A DNA stretch of 64,000 nucleotides from contig NW_024881313.1 in NCBI RefSeq assembly GCF_018691265.1, positions 1,388,501 to 1,452,500 on the forward strand, given 5' to 3'. Numbering within the stretch: position 1 is the stretch's first letter; each line of letters begins with the position of its first letter. Below, piece after piece: positions 1 through 14,000 of this stretch. The notes beneath the pieces were generated by a model. It made no database searches. It had not been told where the DNA came from and saw only the letters and a list, made by a program, of their open reading frames with translations. This DNA is from Tyto alba. Lineage: Eukaryota > Chordata > Aves > Strigiformes > Tytonidae. The translations under genes were made by a program, and so were the position numbers.

Positions 1-1012
1 TTGATTAGAGAGGAAAAAAGTTAGCTTTAAGTAACTGTACATTCTGTATACCTTTAAGCGACTCTTAAATATTACAGAAAGTATTAAACAAATGTAGACT
101 ACGATGCAGAGTACCTATTTACAGTACATTAATATCCAAATTTAAAATCAAGTTGGATGTACATAATCGTTAGTGCACTATTATTTTCCTTAGGGGAAAA
201 CCAAACTGTAATGGCCAGCAATGATCAAAAACAAGAAAGAAGTCACAGACACCGAGTTTGATGTGGTTTTACTTGAAGAGCTCTTACAGTTTGTAGAGGA
301 AAAAAAAATCCTAAATTATAAAGTTGAATTTACTGGTTTGTACCCTCTTAACATATTAGAAATTAAGTTAAACTTGATTTATCACTAATTCCTTTAGATA
401 ACTAACTGGGTTGATAGAATTTACATACAGTGTCCCAACTAAAACTCCACTTTCCTGCAAGCACAGGGTTCTTAAAACTGTTAATGCAAGTATTATTTGT
501 AATTAAACTATGGAATGTATAACTAAACAGTAGATACCTGCAGAAACAACTGGTTGCATCAATACTGTGAATAAGTTTAAGTAATTTTTAGACTCTGTTT
601 CTAAAAAGGTTTTAAAGCACAATTGAGAATTATGAAAAGTCCCAATTCTATTTATTATAACAGTAATCAGTATTGAGGCTACAGGAACTGGCCAATTAGG
701 TCCATGGAAAGTAGTTCTTCTACACCCCTAATGGTAAGTGATTTTTAAAACCTTTCAGCTGAAGGAAGTTTATTCCGCTTCCATCTCTCCTCTACTGCTG
801 AAACGTTACAGCCAGTGGTGGATACATGCATGTTAAAACTTTAGGTCAAAAAAAAAAAAACCAAACCACCTCTGTATCATGAACTTGACTATTATCATAA
901 GTCTCTTCACTGTTTGGAAGCTGTACTGGGCCAGGTTAAGCACTCCAATTCCATGGTTATTAACAGTTATGAAGCAGAAGAATATTCAGAACAGTTTAAA
1001 GCAACTGATGTT
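1..1012 (-). other. RAB5A: RAB5A 3' untranslated region
   Basis: Sequence following the TAA at 1013-1015 on the minus strand, AT-rich and without coding signal. A minus-strand AATAAA lies at 656-651 (plus TTTATT), a candidate poly(A) signal about 360 bases past the stop. The UTR may continue beyond the window edge, because RAB5A transcripts in other vertebrates have long 3' UTRs. Confidence 0.7.
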
Positions 1013-1128
1013 TTAGTTACTACAACATTGACTCTTGGGTGGTTGCGTGGGTTCAGTAAGGTCTACTCCTCTTCCTCTGGCAGAGTTGGCTCCTGCATTC
1101 TGTGGTTCATTCTTGGGCAGTTTTTTTG
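1013..1128 (-). CDS. RAB5A: RAB5A last coding exon (residues 178-215)
   Basis: Minus-strand acceptor ...TATAG at 1130-1129. The exon opens in phase 1 with a run of seven A and encodes [10 protein letters not shown]... through the prenylated CCSN terminus and TAA. Confidence 0.96.
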
Positions 1129-4100
1129 CTATAAAATCAACAAGAAGTAAGAGTTAAAACTGAGCTTGTACTAAGATTAAATCACCAGAGCACACAGTCA
1201 ACACTTTATTACTATATAAGCATATCAATACAATCACTATAAAAATCTGATTTCATTCAGTGTGTTGGTAATAGAAGAAGTTAAGACACTTCTCAATGAT
1301 TAGCTACCTTGTCTGTGATTTTCAAAAGCATTATTAACTTGAGCAGTAAAATGTATCTGCACAGGTACCCTGGGTCAGGAATCCACTGACACTGACAGGC
1401 TTTAAGATCAGGATGTCAGTGCTAAGAGATACATAAAGATTGAACGGGCACAAAACACAGACAGAAATGGGTCAAACTACTGCCCAGCTACCTAGCCAGA
1501 AAAAGGATTTGCATACAACATATAAAACCGCCCTCAGCACTAGATCAAGTCTCTCTTCTTTTTTTCAAGCTGTCTCTTCTCTACAGCTCTTATGAGTCAA
1601 TTGACAGTGGTAATTTTTGTTGTCCTTGCAGCTCCAAGGTACCTCCTTGGCCCTGACATAAAAACTAATGGTGACAAATGTTACCCTTCTGAGCAGTAGC
1701 TCCTCCTAGCAATGTTCTGATGGAGAGAAAGCCAAGTTCTACATAAAATGACTTCTGTAGGGTTGTCTTGCCCATGTGAGCAGGACCCAGCCACCATCCC
1801 AGTTCTACAGTTTGGCCACATGCTTCAACTCTAAAGTAATTACTTTGGCCAGCTTTTTAAGGAACAACTTTTCTAAAAGTAATGAAATGCAAGTATAACA
1901 ACCAGAAAACCAGCAGAGTACACATCAATAAGATGTGTCCCAGTGCTAGATAATCTCAGGGAGCTAGGTAACCTCATCTTGGATTCCCTTCCCACAAAAG
2001 GTAGGGCCAGATCATCATCTGGGGTCCGTTCCAACTTGGGCTGGTCTACAATTCTGTGCTAGAACCCAAGAGTTCATGTGGTACTACACTGCTGAGACAG
2101 TACAAAGGGACAAAGCACCAGCAGAAAAATGCCCTCTGAGCACTGTTGTTTTGGATTCTAAACACATTCTTGAACTGTGAATTAACATAATTTTTTCAAT
2201 GGAAGTTCTGAATGAAGTCTAAAGCAGTCAATTTATAAGCAGCTCTCGGTTGCATCCCTCAATTCTGCCCGCGTTCTCATTTTTCATTCTCTCCTATTTT
2301 CAAAGATCATGTTTACACATGGTCTCAAGAACTGCATCCATGTTGTGAAAGAAGCCATTCCAAGTTCCATGCAATACTTAGATCCTCATCGAGATTTCCT
2401 TTCAGGGTCCATTGCTGCAGAGATTTTGTTCTGATGCGCTGACAAAGCTGAATTTCACACACTGATGTGGAAGAATACTCACATGGACAACCAACACCGC
2501 AGACAGAACACCCAGGTACTAACCGGGCATTGTTTTCTCAAATTTACTTTGTATGCCTCAGAATATGGAGAGGTAAGAAATTTTGTTGGTATAACAAATT
2601 ACCAAAAAAATTATCAGATTTTGAGGAATATTTTTTTTTTAACAAGATGCAAACTGTGCCTTCAAACAAATTAATTTTAAAATTTCACCAGAACAGTGTA
2701 ATTGAGCATTTCTGCATCATTAAATGCAGGCTTATCTTGAGCATTTATGAGAAAAATACACTTCCACTCATATACTTAGGTGGTTCTTCCCCCCCCCCCC
2801 CCCCAGTATTTATAGTTAATATGAAGCAAGTACTAGTTATAAACTGTTGCTATAGTGATAATTTAATTTGCATCTGCTAGAAGTTTGAACCACACCACAA
2901 ATTACCTTCTGCTTTACTGACTTGGAAAGCAGAAGAGCTCTTTGGAAAAATTTAATTTTGATAGCAAATGCTGTTTTTCACAAAAAGTGGGATGGAGAGG
3001 TCACTGTAGTGCAAATATGAAATAGATTTAATAAGGTTATCGGTTATTTGACACTATACATTACTATTCCCCAGCAGCAGAGCCACTACCGTGATTGTGA
3101 TTACTAAATAAGTTGGTGGCCAACCTAAAAATGCATGCTTTCTTTTTTCTCTACTTTCAAAATTTTAATCAATAATCAAATATAATTTTGTGTCTATCAA
3201 CGGAATTCACAAAATTTCTTAGTAATTTATACTTACTGTTACATGTTAGTATCTTCACAAATCCCTAAGATTTTGTTAAGGCTAAAAATATATTAGTAAA
3301 TTTACTTTTCACATGAAGTGTCGTTTACTTATACTTGGACATTGAATTTAATCACACATTGTCATCTTTGGCACAACTTTTGGGCATCAGATATTTGAAT
3401 TCCAAATGCAGCTAAAATTTTCATACAAGTGTATTTAGCAAATGTTTTGTTTAGACTAAAATGAATACTTGACTTGTTTTTTAAGCAAGTCCATTAGCAC
3501 TCCCATTTTGAAACGTTTTCAGCTTTAATTACCATTGTCTCATAAACGGTACTTTATTCCAGGTTCTGCACCTATCCAAGGCAGTGTAGAATCTGCTACA
3601 AACAACATACCATCAAAAGGCACATATTTATACACATTCACTTAAATGCTAAGTACCTCTTCCAATTAAGAAAAGCTGTATAAAACTTTTTATGGTTACC
3701 TACACCATGGGAAAGGTGTTTATTTTTGTCTAGAACAGCTAAAGCTTAATTTTGCTTGAACATGAAGCAGTAGAAGTTTTCATTATAGAATCAAAACAGG
3801 TACACAGAACTTGCTGACAGAATGTGAAAGTAACCCAGCTTAGCTATCTCAAGTTAATTCAAGTGGATTGGTGCTTAACAGAAGACCTGTACAACTGTAC
3901 TTCAAGTTTATCTGAACATCAAAAAGTATCTGAAAGGGCCTAAGGAAACTTAAATTCCAGAAGAAATTTAAGTGAAAAACAAAGATCTTGGGTTCGGAAG
4001 ATTGTGATGGTGTGTATCTCATGAAGACAATTCCCTTAAATTCTCAGTCTGTTCATGAACTCACCAATTGCCATGAATATTTCATTTACGTTCATAGACG

Positions 4101-7100
4101 TTTTGGCAGATGTCTCCATGAACAATAAGCTGTTGTCATCTGCATAAGCCTGTGCTTCCTGAAAGTTAAAATAAGATTGCATTACTTAATTTAAAAAATT
4201 AATAAACAAAAATCACACAATCATTACACATTTTACTCCTATTGCTACTTAGGAACAATTTCTATACCATTTTGAAAGAAAGTTTGTTGAAACACTCATG
4301 TGGCTGTTATTCATCAGCTATGATGAAGTTAAAATTCCATAAAGCAGTTAAACAGTTAAAAATGCAACCTTAAATCTTACTCATTGTAAAAATATATAGA
4401 TGGAAAAATCTCAGGCAAAACTAAATAATAAATAAAAATATTTATTAAAAAAGACAACCCTGATCCAGAGCACTAGCCGTGGATAGCAAGAACAGTAAGC
4501 TCCAGAAAGTGCCATCGAATATCAGAAAGTCTGTTATTACCCTGGAAAGAAGGCAGTTTGTGAACTGAGACAGATGGATCAGATCAGATCAGTTTCATTA
4601 TCCTGACAAAAATTCACAATTATAAATCATAGTATTAAATATCTTGCCAGGTTATCTCTCCTTTCAGTCTGAATTTTGATCTGAAATACATTGTTTATAA
4701 AAAGTCTCCTATTTTTGTGACTTCCTGTTAGCCAATTCAGCTGAGAATCCCCAGCTTCTTATGACTATGTAACTACCTTTGCATTCAATTAGAAATCTGC
4801 AAAAAGCCAAACTACAGAATACCTATGATGAAAAAAAAAAAAATTTACGGCATTTACATTCATTTAAGTGACACCTGCTAAGATCTATATAACTGTATCT
4901 GATATAACACATTAACAAATACCTAGAAGTCTAAAATGTGCTTTGCAATGCAGAAGGATTGTCAAGCCTGCAAGGAGACTATAAATCCACATAAACAAAA
5001 ACAAACCCCAAACATCTGAAAAATATTAATCTTGTAAAAAGACTGTAAAGGTAGTTCTACTTTAGTAATTAAATTTGATTAAGTTTTTGACTGCACACAC
5101 GTATGAAATTGTTGTTAAATACCACAATTTTTCACCAAACACAAATGTCTTCTGTCATGAAGCTTTACATTACAAATTACACAGAAGTATAAAATTAGAA
5201 AACAGCATTGTTGAATTCTGGCAGAAAAATACCTAAAACACTGATAACCTTCATAGTCCTACTCCTATCATTACAAAAGGATTCATTAGTACACACAGCA
5301 ATATCTCACACCAAAAAGTGACACCAAATACAGATTAAAACTAAGAGAATTAATGACTAACAAATACAATTTAATTCAAATTCAATCAATCATGAATGTA
5401 CCGGAACCATCTGCAGTGAATTTTATTTGCTTTGGAAGCTATTTTCTGAATTTGAACACTGCTTCAACAGCATAGCCTAAGCAAGTTAAGCACATCAATC
5501 AGCTTTGTATCATACGATAATCAAAATTTTCCTGCTGGCAAGTCCAAGAGAATGGTTAGCACTAACAGTTATTGCTATCTCAACCAGTGAAACTCTACTT
5601 ACTGGTAATTTCAGGTAGAAGAAAGGAAGAGGTCACACCAAAGAAAAGAAATTCAACTAGTCTTAAAGATATGCAGATAAATTAGATATTCCTCAAAGTC
5701 AAACAATTATTCAAAAAAGTCTATTGCTATATATCACTTGCACAGAAACAGATTTTTCAGTAGCATGTAGAATTTAATTAGTCTCAGTTGATGTTTATTT
5801 TCAATAGTATGACCTCTGTAACAACTAGCTAGGCTATGTATACAAGCTCCTCCTAGGTTTATTTACTTTCTGTTCCAACCAAATGCTATTTCTATAAACA
5901 GAAGTTCAGTACATACCTGAAAATCCACAGCTCTTTTGTTAGCTAGATCAGCTTTGTTTCCTGCTAAAGCTATTACAATGTTAGGACTTGCTTGTCGCTG
6001 AAGTTCTTTGACCCAATTTTTCGCTCTGGCAAAGGACTCCTGTTAATGATTGCAAAATGATGCAACTGAGTTTTATCATCCTTTTGTACTCACCTATTAT
6101 CCCAATCTGTGTTATCTATACTTCAAGCAAAAGGCCAACGCAAGGCTGCTACCTTTGTCCAAAGGCACACTCCAACTTGCCAACTGAGCTTTTAAAATGA
6201 AACATTCCTACCTTAGTTCTCAAATGCTGGAAAAGTAAGTCAAGATAGGAAGATACTTACGTAGACAAGGGTAAGGAAAACATAAGTGGTTAAGGGAGAA
6301 AATAGGAATTTTAATTTCTCCTCTAGCAGAATCAAGTTTATGAACAGTTGTATCAAAAAGGTCTCAAAACACTTTCTAATTACTGAACACTGTTCATTAC
6401 AGTACAGGGTTTCTGGCTTTTTTGAAGGTTTTGGTTTAAGTCTCATTTTACCTAAAACAAGTGAAGCTTATCTGATCTAAGTCGAAATAAAAAGAAATCA
6501 AATAACCTTAGGTTTTGGTCTCAATGGCTTGTGCTACTTTTTGAATCATTACCTGTAACTTGCAGTAATACAACATTAAAATAATGTCTCTCACTATTAG
6601 AAATAAACTGCCAGCAGCAATGTGGTGAGAGTAACAGCTCAATTCAGGCGAGCTGATTTAAAGGTGGGTTTGAAACACTTCAACCGAATTTGCTTTCTGT
6701 CTTTTTTTAATACAGTAAAAAAGTCCTAGAAACAGTCTTTTGGCAAGAACAGTTTACAGGCACAATTTAACATTACATAGCCTAATATGAAATGAGCAAC
6801 TTGATCTAGTGGAAGGTGTCACTGCCTATGGCAGGGAGGGTGGACTAGATGACCTTTAAAGGCCCCTTCCAACTCAAACCATTCTAAGAAATAATAAATC
6901 AATTCACACAAGTCAGTGAGAAAAAATAAGAAAAGATCGATGCAAGACTATGAACTTCCAAATCCCCCTGGTGCCTCCCTAATACAGTACTTACCTCATT
7001 TGTAATGTCGTATACCACTATAGCTGCTTGGGCTCCTCTGTAGTACATGGGTGCTAAGCTGTGGTACCGCTCCTGCCCAGCGGTATCCCAAATTTCAAAT

Positions 7101-10100
7101 TTTACCGTTGTATCATCAAGACATACAGTCTGGGTTAGAAACGCAGCTACAAAAGAGATAGAGGTGCTGAAACTGTAAGTCTGCTCATAGCTCTATATTC
7201 ATATAACATTATGTTCACAGAGATGCAAATATGATTTCCTTAAACAATTCAAGCCTATTCTTAAAATACAGGTTTGAAGCAAGCATTAGCTGATAGACTG
7301 TAACTGATCATCATCACAGAGCAGTTTTTTAAACAACCAGCGTTTCCTTAAGTCAAAGACATAAGAAAGCAGTAATTGGAAAGCATTCCCTTGTTTTGTT
7401 TTTTGTAATAGTGAAACTGAGTAACCATAAGCATTCTCAAGTTTTCTGGATCTATTTCTTCCTGCTTCAGCAGACTATACAGAGTACCAGTGAGAGCATC
7501 CCATCATGCTATAATCCACCAGTTCAGATATTTACAGGTCTAAACATTTACATTACTTGAACAGTATCTTAAAGCCTTGATTTTCAGCTTCTGACAACTC
7601 CACCTTTGCTAATGGGTATGGAAGAAAGAATCACTTCTCAAGCGATCAAGAATTCATCTCAGCATAATTGTGACAGCCTGCAGTTTCAGGGAAACTTGCA
7701 TCCATTGCCACTACAGCTGAATGCATTACCACAAATAATGGTCTTCTAATTACAGAAAACAGTAAGTAACTTATTCCAAGCCTTCAAGCAGTTACTCCTA
7801 GTAAAGATTTTCCATTCAGATTAAGGTACGTATTAGAAATATGGAGGTGAATACCCACACAATGTAGAAATCCATATTACAAAACTAAGCTAGAATCTCA
7901 AGATTTTTTTGGGGGAAAAAACAAACCCAAACCCTGAAAAGCAAGATTTCCTTCTATGGGTTCTCTTAACCCTTTGAGTTTTAATTTAGTCATCTGTTCT
8001 ACATTAGCTTTGGAAGTTTAAAAATAAGCACACAAATACTACAGTGGTCTGACAAGCTGTCTTCATTACCTGCTTTATAGTCACATTGTTTTCCTAGTTA
8101 TAGTACATACACAGCAGAAAATGCAACAATTCCAAGAATTTAGATGAACATTTGTGCAATCCAACATAAATGTTTCAAGTTGTTTTTCCAGTCATGACAG
8201 ACTTTTAGTGAAATACTCTGGACTGGCTTGTCCTTTTTTCCTTCACAAACACCACCAACAAAAAAAATATTTTAGGACCTTCTGCTTGGTGAAACACAAA
8301 GGGAAGCCCCCTACTTGGCTGAACTGGGGACTCTCATCACTATGCATACTGACACTTTGTGGCCAATTGAAATCAAATGTCTGAAGAAGCAATGACCCAT
8401 AACCCTTGCATACCTGAGACGTTACCCTGTCCCACATACTCCAAGACATCATAGCCTATGAATCATTCCAAAACTGCTGCAACTTTCAATTCAACATATT
8501 GCAGTAAACCAAAAGCAAGTCAATAAAGGACACTAGCACGCAGAAGTTGACTAGTCAAGTGGTCAGGTGTTCCTGCTTCAGAGGCATTAGGATCCATCAC
8601 AGATGAACAGGCAGGTTGGAGAAGGTAAAGGCTTTGATGTTCCAATGTTAAATCACCATAAATGGCTCTAAATGCTAAATATCCAAGCACTGGTAAAACA
8701 GGCTCCTCTTGGTAGCTCCCTAAGCACTCCAGAACCAAAATAAAGAGGAAAAAAACATATATCCTGCATCAGACTAAAGGCTTCCTCCTCAGAACCAGCT
8801 CAATATTATATTTTAAGATGTTCAATAAGTGGAGTATGAAGTTCTTACAGAAATTATTCTCTTCAACAGAAGAGTGTAGCTATGCACTGTAAATGAAGGT
8901 ATGTACTCAGGAAGATAATTAAAACAAGGGGTTTACTCTGTGACATCCTCTTGTTTTTGTTGAAAGGAACATTTCGACCACCATAAAATGCCAGTTAATT
9001 TCTGCGAACAAGGTAACTTTCTTCTATCTTGCAAGACCATAGTAAATTGACAATTAATCAGCTGTGGTAATTATCTGAAAGCCTATCATCCTTAACAGCC
9101 ATACTTTGTCTTAAGCAACCAACAGTCATTGCTGTATTAGTCTGAAGTGGCATAGTCTAGTTACCAAACACACCACCACCATCCAACATGTTTGCCTTTA
9201 ACTGCACTCTTTCAGATGTTTTTATTCAGATTCACAATGCACATAAGCCTCTCTTTGTTAAAAGGCCCTTCTGTATCCAAAGAAAATTATGCCTTAGGCA
9301 ACTACAAGCTACAGAATTAGACAGCTTTCTCTACAGAAAACTTTTTCTGAATCCCAACGTTGTTACATGTAATATCTCTCAGCTGTATTACATGACATTT
9401 TCTTGTTTCTATTTTATATAAAAGATGTGCAAGTTGATAAAGAGATTACACTAAACTCTATATATCTGAACTTGAACTTAAGATCTTATTTAACCTTTGT
9501 ATAGATTTTAAACAGGATAACAAGATTTGGGTTATCCCTAGTTCTACCCAGACAAACAAGAAAACAAGAAAAACCAAGAAGAAGGAGGTCAAATGAATCG
9601 GAGACTGCTGAAATTGAAAAATGAATTTCACTTCATTAAGTGTTTTTTTTCAACTAAAAACTACATTGATGTTGGAAAGTTAATTCACTATAGATCTCTG
9701 AGAATGCTCTCCATATTACCACATAGCTGTATCAGACAACACAGAAACCTTTCACACTAACACTTACCCTAAAGCCATTATAAAATACACAACGCCAAAA
9801 ATGAGCATTAGTAAGACCACTAAAGGAGAAAAAAAGTGGTTCTTCATTTATGCTGATAGATATACAAAATAAATACATGTAACAGCTGGAAATAGGGTAA
9901 AAAAATGATGCAATGACATTCAGCTTGTATTTATTTCTGTAAGCTTTGTAAATTTTTTTACATTTCAACAACTGCTCATGTGTAAAGACACATACAGGCC
10001 ACTGAAAGGGATTCACAAATATTACAGTGAAACAGACTAATTCATGCAAGCAGCAACATGGACTACTACAGAGTATTTATCAACCCATAAAATCCATATT

Positions 10101-10966
10101 TTGTTTAAGTCTGTATGTCATTAGGTATCTTTAGGATAAGTTTAAATTTACCCAAGGAGGAATACAGCTCAAAGCACTTAACAACTGCAACATACAAAAG
10201 AAGAAATCTGCCGGGGGGAAGTGGGATAAAATCTGTTCAAAGTTAAACACATTATTTTTTTTTAATTGTAGTAGCCAGAATCTGTTTTGTTTGAGGTCAC
10301 AAAATGTAAAAACAGCATATTAAATTTTGTGATTACTAACGAAGAAAGGTCTATCCAGAAATGTAGCAAGCTCTCCCAAATCAAAAGCAAAGCCAGGATG
10401 CACAAATGACAACATAACCTTTTTGGAAGATGAAGCACTTTGTTTTCACAGCAACTAAGTTCTTAATTCTCATTAAGCAGTTATTTCATGCACTAAACAT
10501 ACAGCACCATTAAAATAGCCACACATCTACCCACAAACAAAATGTAACATCAAGCCCCATTCTGAAAACTATGCAGTTCAAGCACACATTTGCTTTCTCC
10601 ACTTGACATGGATGTTTGCTACAGCCTTGTGCCAACTACAACTTTTAGCTTGGAAAGTTACAGTGCTCAACTAGAGTCACAGGACTCAGACTTGATCCTC
10701 ACTGCCAACAACCCACTCTAAAGTGCCAATTACATTCAAGGTTGTCAAGGGCAAGTACAGTATAAACTCAACATAAAACAAATTAACAGAATAATTTTCT
10801 CACCTCCAATTGTACTTTCCTGAAACTCATGAAACTGTCCTTTTACAAAACGAAGCACCAAACTTGATTTGCCAACTGCAGACTCTCCTAAAAGTACTAG
10901 TTTGAACTGGCAGATTTTATTTCCAGCATTTGGCCCATTGGGTCTTGTTGCTCCTCGATTAGCCAT
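1013..10966 (-). CDS. RAB5A: RAB5A, early-endosome Rab GTPase (5 coding exons, 215 aa)
   Basis: Small GTPase that drives early endosome tethering and fusion through effectors such as EEA1 and Rabaptin-5. Coding exons, in gene order, are 10966-10804, 7146-6995, 6039-5917, 4158-4065 and 1128-1013. Every junction has AG/GT sites, phases agree, and the sum is 215 codons plus stop, the usual RAB5A length. Seen in the translation: P-loop GESAVGKS at residues 27-34, switch I T52, WDTAGQE with Q79, NKAD at 133-136, SAK at 163-165 and a C-terminal CCSN for double geranylgeranylation of C212/C213. The ATG at 10966 is chosen because it gives MANRGATRP; a TTG six bases upstream is in frame but is not a start. 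The tail ([10 protein letters not shown]...[10 protein letters not shown]) and the short N-terminus are the variable parts. No frameshift or stop is seen. RAB5B and RAB5C are excluded by the N- and C-terminal sequences and by the EFHB neighbour. Confidence 0.98.
1129..4064 (-). other. RAB5A: RAB5A intron 5
   Basis: A 2.9-kb intron between the coding exons at 1013-1128 and 4065-4158. It contains a 16-C run at 2789-2804 and a faint plus-strand CR1 3' end near 1975-2060. Nothing else is recognisable. Confidence 0.85.
1975..2060 (+). mobile_element. Degraded CR1 3' end
   Basis: A block resembling the CR1 3' terminus: a 'gatcatctggggtccgttcc' type stretch followed by a weak copy of the terminal ATTCTATG-like motif (attctgtg). 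It is much more diverged than the copy at 6.8 kb, so the boundaries are approximate and the assignment is tentative. Confidence 0.45.
4065..4158 (-). CDS. RAB5A: RAB5A coding exon (residues 147-177)
   Basis: Acceptor TTTCAG before GAAGCACAGG; donor ATTG|GTGAG at 4065/4064. It carries the ETSAK guanine-base motif. Confidence 0.97.
4159..5916 (-). other. RAB5A: RAB5A intron 4
   Basis: 1.76-kb AT-rich intron with a short A-run near 4830. No repeat family or other feature recognised. Confidence 0.85.
5917..6039 (-). CDS. RAB5A: RAB5A coding exon (residues 106-146)
   Basis: Acceptor AACAG before GAGTCCTTT; donor TTTCAG|GTATGT. It is 41 codons in phase 0 and includes the guanine-specificity motif GNKAD (N133, K134, D136). 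Confidence 0.97.
6040..6994 (-). other. RAB5A: RAB5A intron 3
   Basis: 955-bp intron. The overlapping open frames at 6240-6480 on both strands show no family signal. A CR1 3' end occupies about 6804-6886. Confidence 0.85.
6804..6886 (+). mobile_element. CR1 LINE 3' terminal fragment
   Basis: Reads like the canonical bird CR1 3' end on the plus strand: 'gatctagtggaaggtgtcac', then 'ggactagatgacctttaaag' and 'ccttccaactcaaaccattc'. This is only the last ~80 bp of the element, the usual product of abortive CR1 retroposition, sitting in RAB5A intron 3 antisense to the gene. Confidence 0.88.
6995..7146 (-). CDS. RAB5A: RAB5A coding exon (residues 55-105)
   Basis: Acceptor TTTGTAG before CTGCGTTTC; donor AATGAG|GTAAGT. 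It encodes the switch I/II region including WDTAGQE with the catalytic Q79 and the YYRGAQ segment. Confidence 0.97.
7147..10803 (-). other. RAB5A: RAB5A intron 2
   Basis: 3.66-kb intron, AT-rich. Short open frames (8154-8738, 9188-9421, 9732-10049) lack codon bias, start context or any family match. No repeat recognised. Confidence 0.8.
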
Positions 10967-11054
10967 GCCCAAATTAGAAATAAGTCCTTTGTTTCAAGTT
11001 CTTGAAAGCAAGTTCCAGGATTCAGATCTCAGTGGTGCTTCTGCCAGTAACAAC
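10804..11054 (-). CDS. RAB5A: RAB5A exon 2: 5' UTR tail plus residues 1-54
   Basis: The acceptor CATAAACAG ends at 11055, followed by 88 bases of 5' UTR and the ATG at 10966. The exon ends ATTGGAG|GTGAG at 10804. It contains the P-loop GESAVGKS. The 5' UTR part is inferred from the strong acceptor and similarity of layout to other RAB5A genes. Confidence 0.9.
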
Positions 11055-14000
11055 CTGTTTATGAAAAGACAGTGGGGTGGTATCAGTTTTACAAAACAAG
11101 TAAGAAAAAGATCTAATTCACTAATGCAGCATGGATTACCTATAACTTGTCCTAATATTTACCAAAGTCAACAGTCCACAGTACAACTACCATCACTGTT
11201 AAGATGACAACAGTAGACAGAATCTGTGACAAATGAACCAGTTATCTTCTTTAATAACCAGTCTTCCCATTAAAGCTTCAAATTAGGATATTAAAATCCA
11301 GTTATGATTCTTCTTGCAAGACTTCAGCCTCTTAACATATCAAGATTGAAATATAACACAACAGATTTGGACTTTCACATTATCAGTAAAATATCAACTG
11401 ACAAGAAATGCTATTTTTTTCCCATAGTTTTGCTATTGTTAAGCAATATTCTGAAGACAGTACCACTAAAGGATGCTACAAAATTGAGCGAATTGGGAAA
11501 ACTCCATCACCACATCAAGTTCTTTGCTATTCACTTCTATCATGTATCAAATGCAATCTCCTTAAATAAAAGCACAGATCTTGATGTACAAATCATTAAT
11601 ACATTCTCTAGTTAGCAACTGTACTTTGAGAAGGAAAAATACAAAGCCTTCCATATGTAGAAAAATGGACTGTCTTGACTGATAAGAATTCCAGATCACT
11701 TTGTGCAAACCACCAGAGAACTACCATGTGATGATAAATTGCTACTTCCTATACCAGCACATGTCCAGGCAGATCAATATTCGCAACAGACATCTTTGTT
11801 GTACAAAGCTGAACTGGTACGAACAGTGTATTCCTTAGAATACCTGTTCTTCTTTCAAACTCCTTAAAATCACAATATTTACTCATGTGGACGCAGAAGC
11901 CTTTAGCTGATTTCTCCTGGTATCACTTCTAAGATTTATGCTTTTACACACTGAACAGCAGACTAAAACTTTTCACAGATAGGCATTGCTGTATGAAAGA
12001 CTGGCATAATTTTCTGTATTCTCTTTCCTCCCAGTTCCCAAAAAATTCCAAATAACACCACAGGAAATATACCTAAGTGATGGTTACTCAACTCTCTGAG
12101 AAAAACATCTGCTTCTATATTTCTGCTAAAAAAAAAACCAAACACCAAACCAAAAACCAGCCTTTAACTTTGTCCTACTCAGTTGATTATCTACTCGAAT
12201 TGTGCACACTTTATGGGGATACTGCTTTTCTAGTATCTAGACTGCAAGTTAGTTTAGAGCATATTCTCCTAATGCAAAATATGGCTTTAATACATATGTC
12301 GTAAAGAGGTAAGCAAACCTACTACTTTCAAATTACTTCTCACTCTTTCTTCCTCCTGGTAAAGCAACTACATTTTAAACCAAGCAGTAGTCTTTAGCCA
12401 TCTTCCCATTTCAAACCACTTGGCACATATACGAGGCATCTGAGCATTCCAGTTCGCTACAGACCTAGCTCAGACACTCAGCCTGCATTCTCCTTCCTAA
12501 CTCTCCCTTTTGTAAACTCAAGTACTGAAGAAACTTCTTTCCAGAAAAGTGCTTCTAGCACTCTAGCAGAACCTCATCCTCCACTAAGATACTCCCTTAT
12601 AGACTAATTTCCATGCATTAAACGAGAAAGATATCTTCGCATTATTTATTCACTAACAGTTGAAAAACTGGTATTTTTCTCAAAGAACTTGAATACAGGT
12701 CTCAGAAAAAAAATATTTGCAACATCTGACAGACTCCTATTTGCTCATGTTGCTCATTTTCCCATACCTCTCAAAATAATTTAGCTTCTTCCAAGTAGAA
12801 TATTCCAATCATGTACTCATCCCTGCCTGACCTGAGTTTGTGTCCTGTTTGACTATTATGATATCCTTACATTGAAATATTTTTTTTTTAGTTGCACAAC
12901 ATGATCTAATATCAAGTCTTCGATGTATGTTCTTACAAACATGTGAAAGTGTACCGCAGTGAAAGAATGTTTCGATGAAGCAAAAAAGACCCTGCATACC
13001 CCACCACCATTATTATTAAGCACCAGGAACATTACAAACTAAAATTCTTACTCATTAATTTTGGTTATGTATTTTAGAATGCAGGAATGGATCCAGTTAT
13101 TTTAAAAATACCAGACCTTTCATCCTTCCAGCACAAAACAACTCATGTACAGCTGGTGTGTTGGTTCTCAGGCAAGACTCTTCCGCCTCCAGATGTGCTG
13201 CTGAAATACACTTTTGAAGTTGTGGAATAATTTGGATAAAAATGGGTAAGTGACAACAGTTAATCTCTCCCTAATTATACTACAAAAGAGAAAGCAGCAA
13301 GGCATAGCCAAAATATAGGTATCTTAGAACACTGTTAGCCATTTGTTTATTTTCTCCTTTGGAAAAGTAATGGAGACAATTAAGTTATTCCTGTTTTAAA
13401 ATTAAATGCAACTGTTTGCTGTAGCATTCTAGTGCATTTGGACAACCATGAAATCATTTAAATCCCTTTAATCTTAACTCATTCCAAATTTTTCTAGACT
13501 CTGCAGAATTAATAAACATCTAAGAACTACATCCAATGACCACATGAGTTAGCACTCTGGAGGAAGTGACTTCTAGGTGACACACAGAAAGGAAATCAAT
13601 CCACTACAGTGTTTACTCCCCATGACTGATTTTTTGCTTGCTGTTTCCCACACTGAGGGCAAAAGGAGGTACGGTAGAAAAACAGGCAAGCCTGATTTAA
13701 CTTGTGTAATATCTGTTTGCTTCAATTGGCCATTTACAGCTTTCAGTTATTCAGATTTGTATCACTTACAAAACAGTAATTACTACCCCTTGCAAAACTC
13801 CTTCAGAACCCAAAGCTGAAACAGGTTATCAAGAAAAATACCTAACTGAATTTTTATAGATGCCTAAGCCACAGAAGCTGTAGTTATTTAAGAACTTACA
13901 ACAACCTCACAACACTCCTCACCAGAACTCATTCTAGACATTCAGGTAACGTACAAAAATAACCAGCAGTCAAGCTGACAGAGATGACACCACCTGAGTG

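Noticed and set aside
10970..10972. Extended RAB5A start giving an MGM... N-terminus
   Set aside because: The upstream codon is TTG, not ATG. The ATG at 10966 gives the standard MANRGATRP start and 215 residues.
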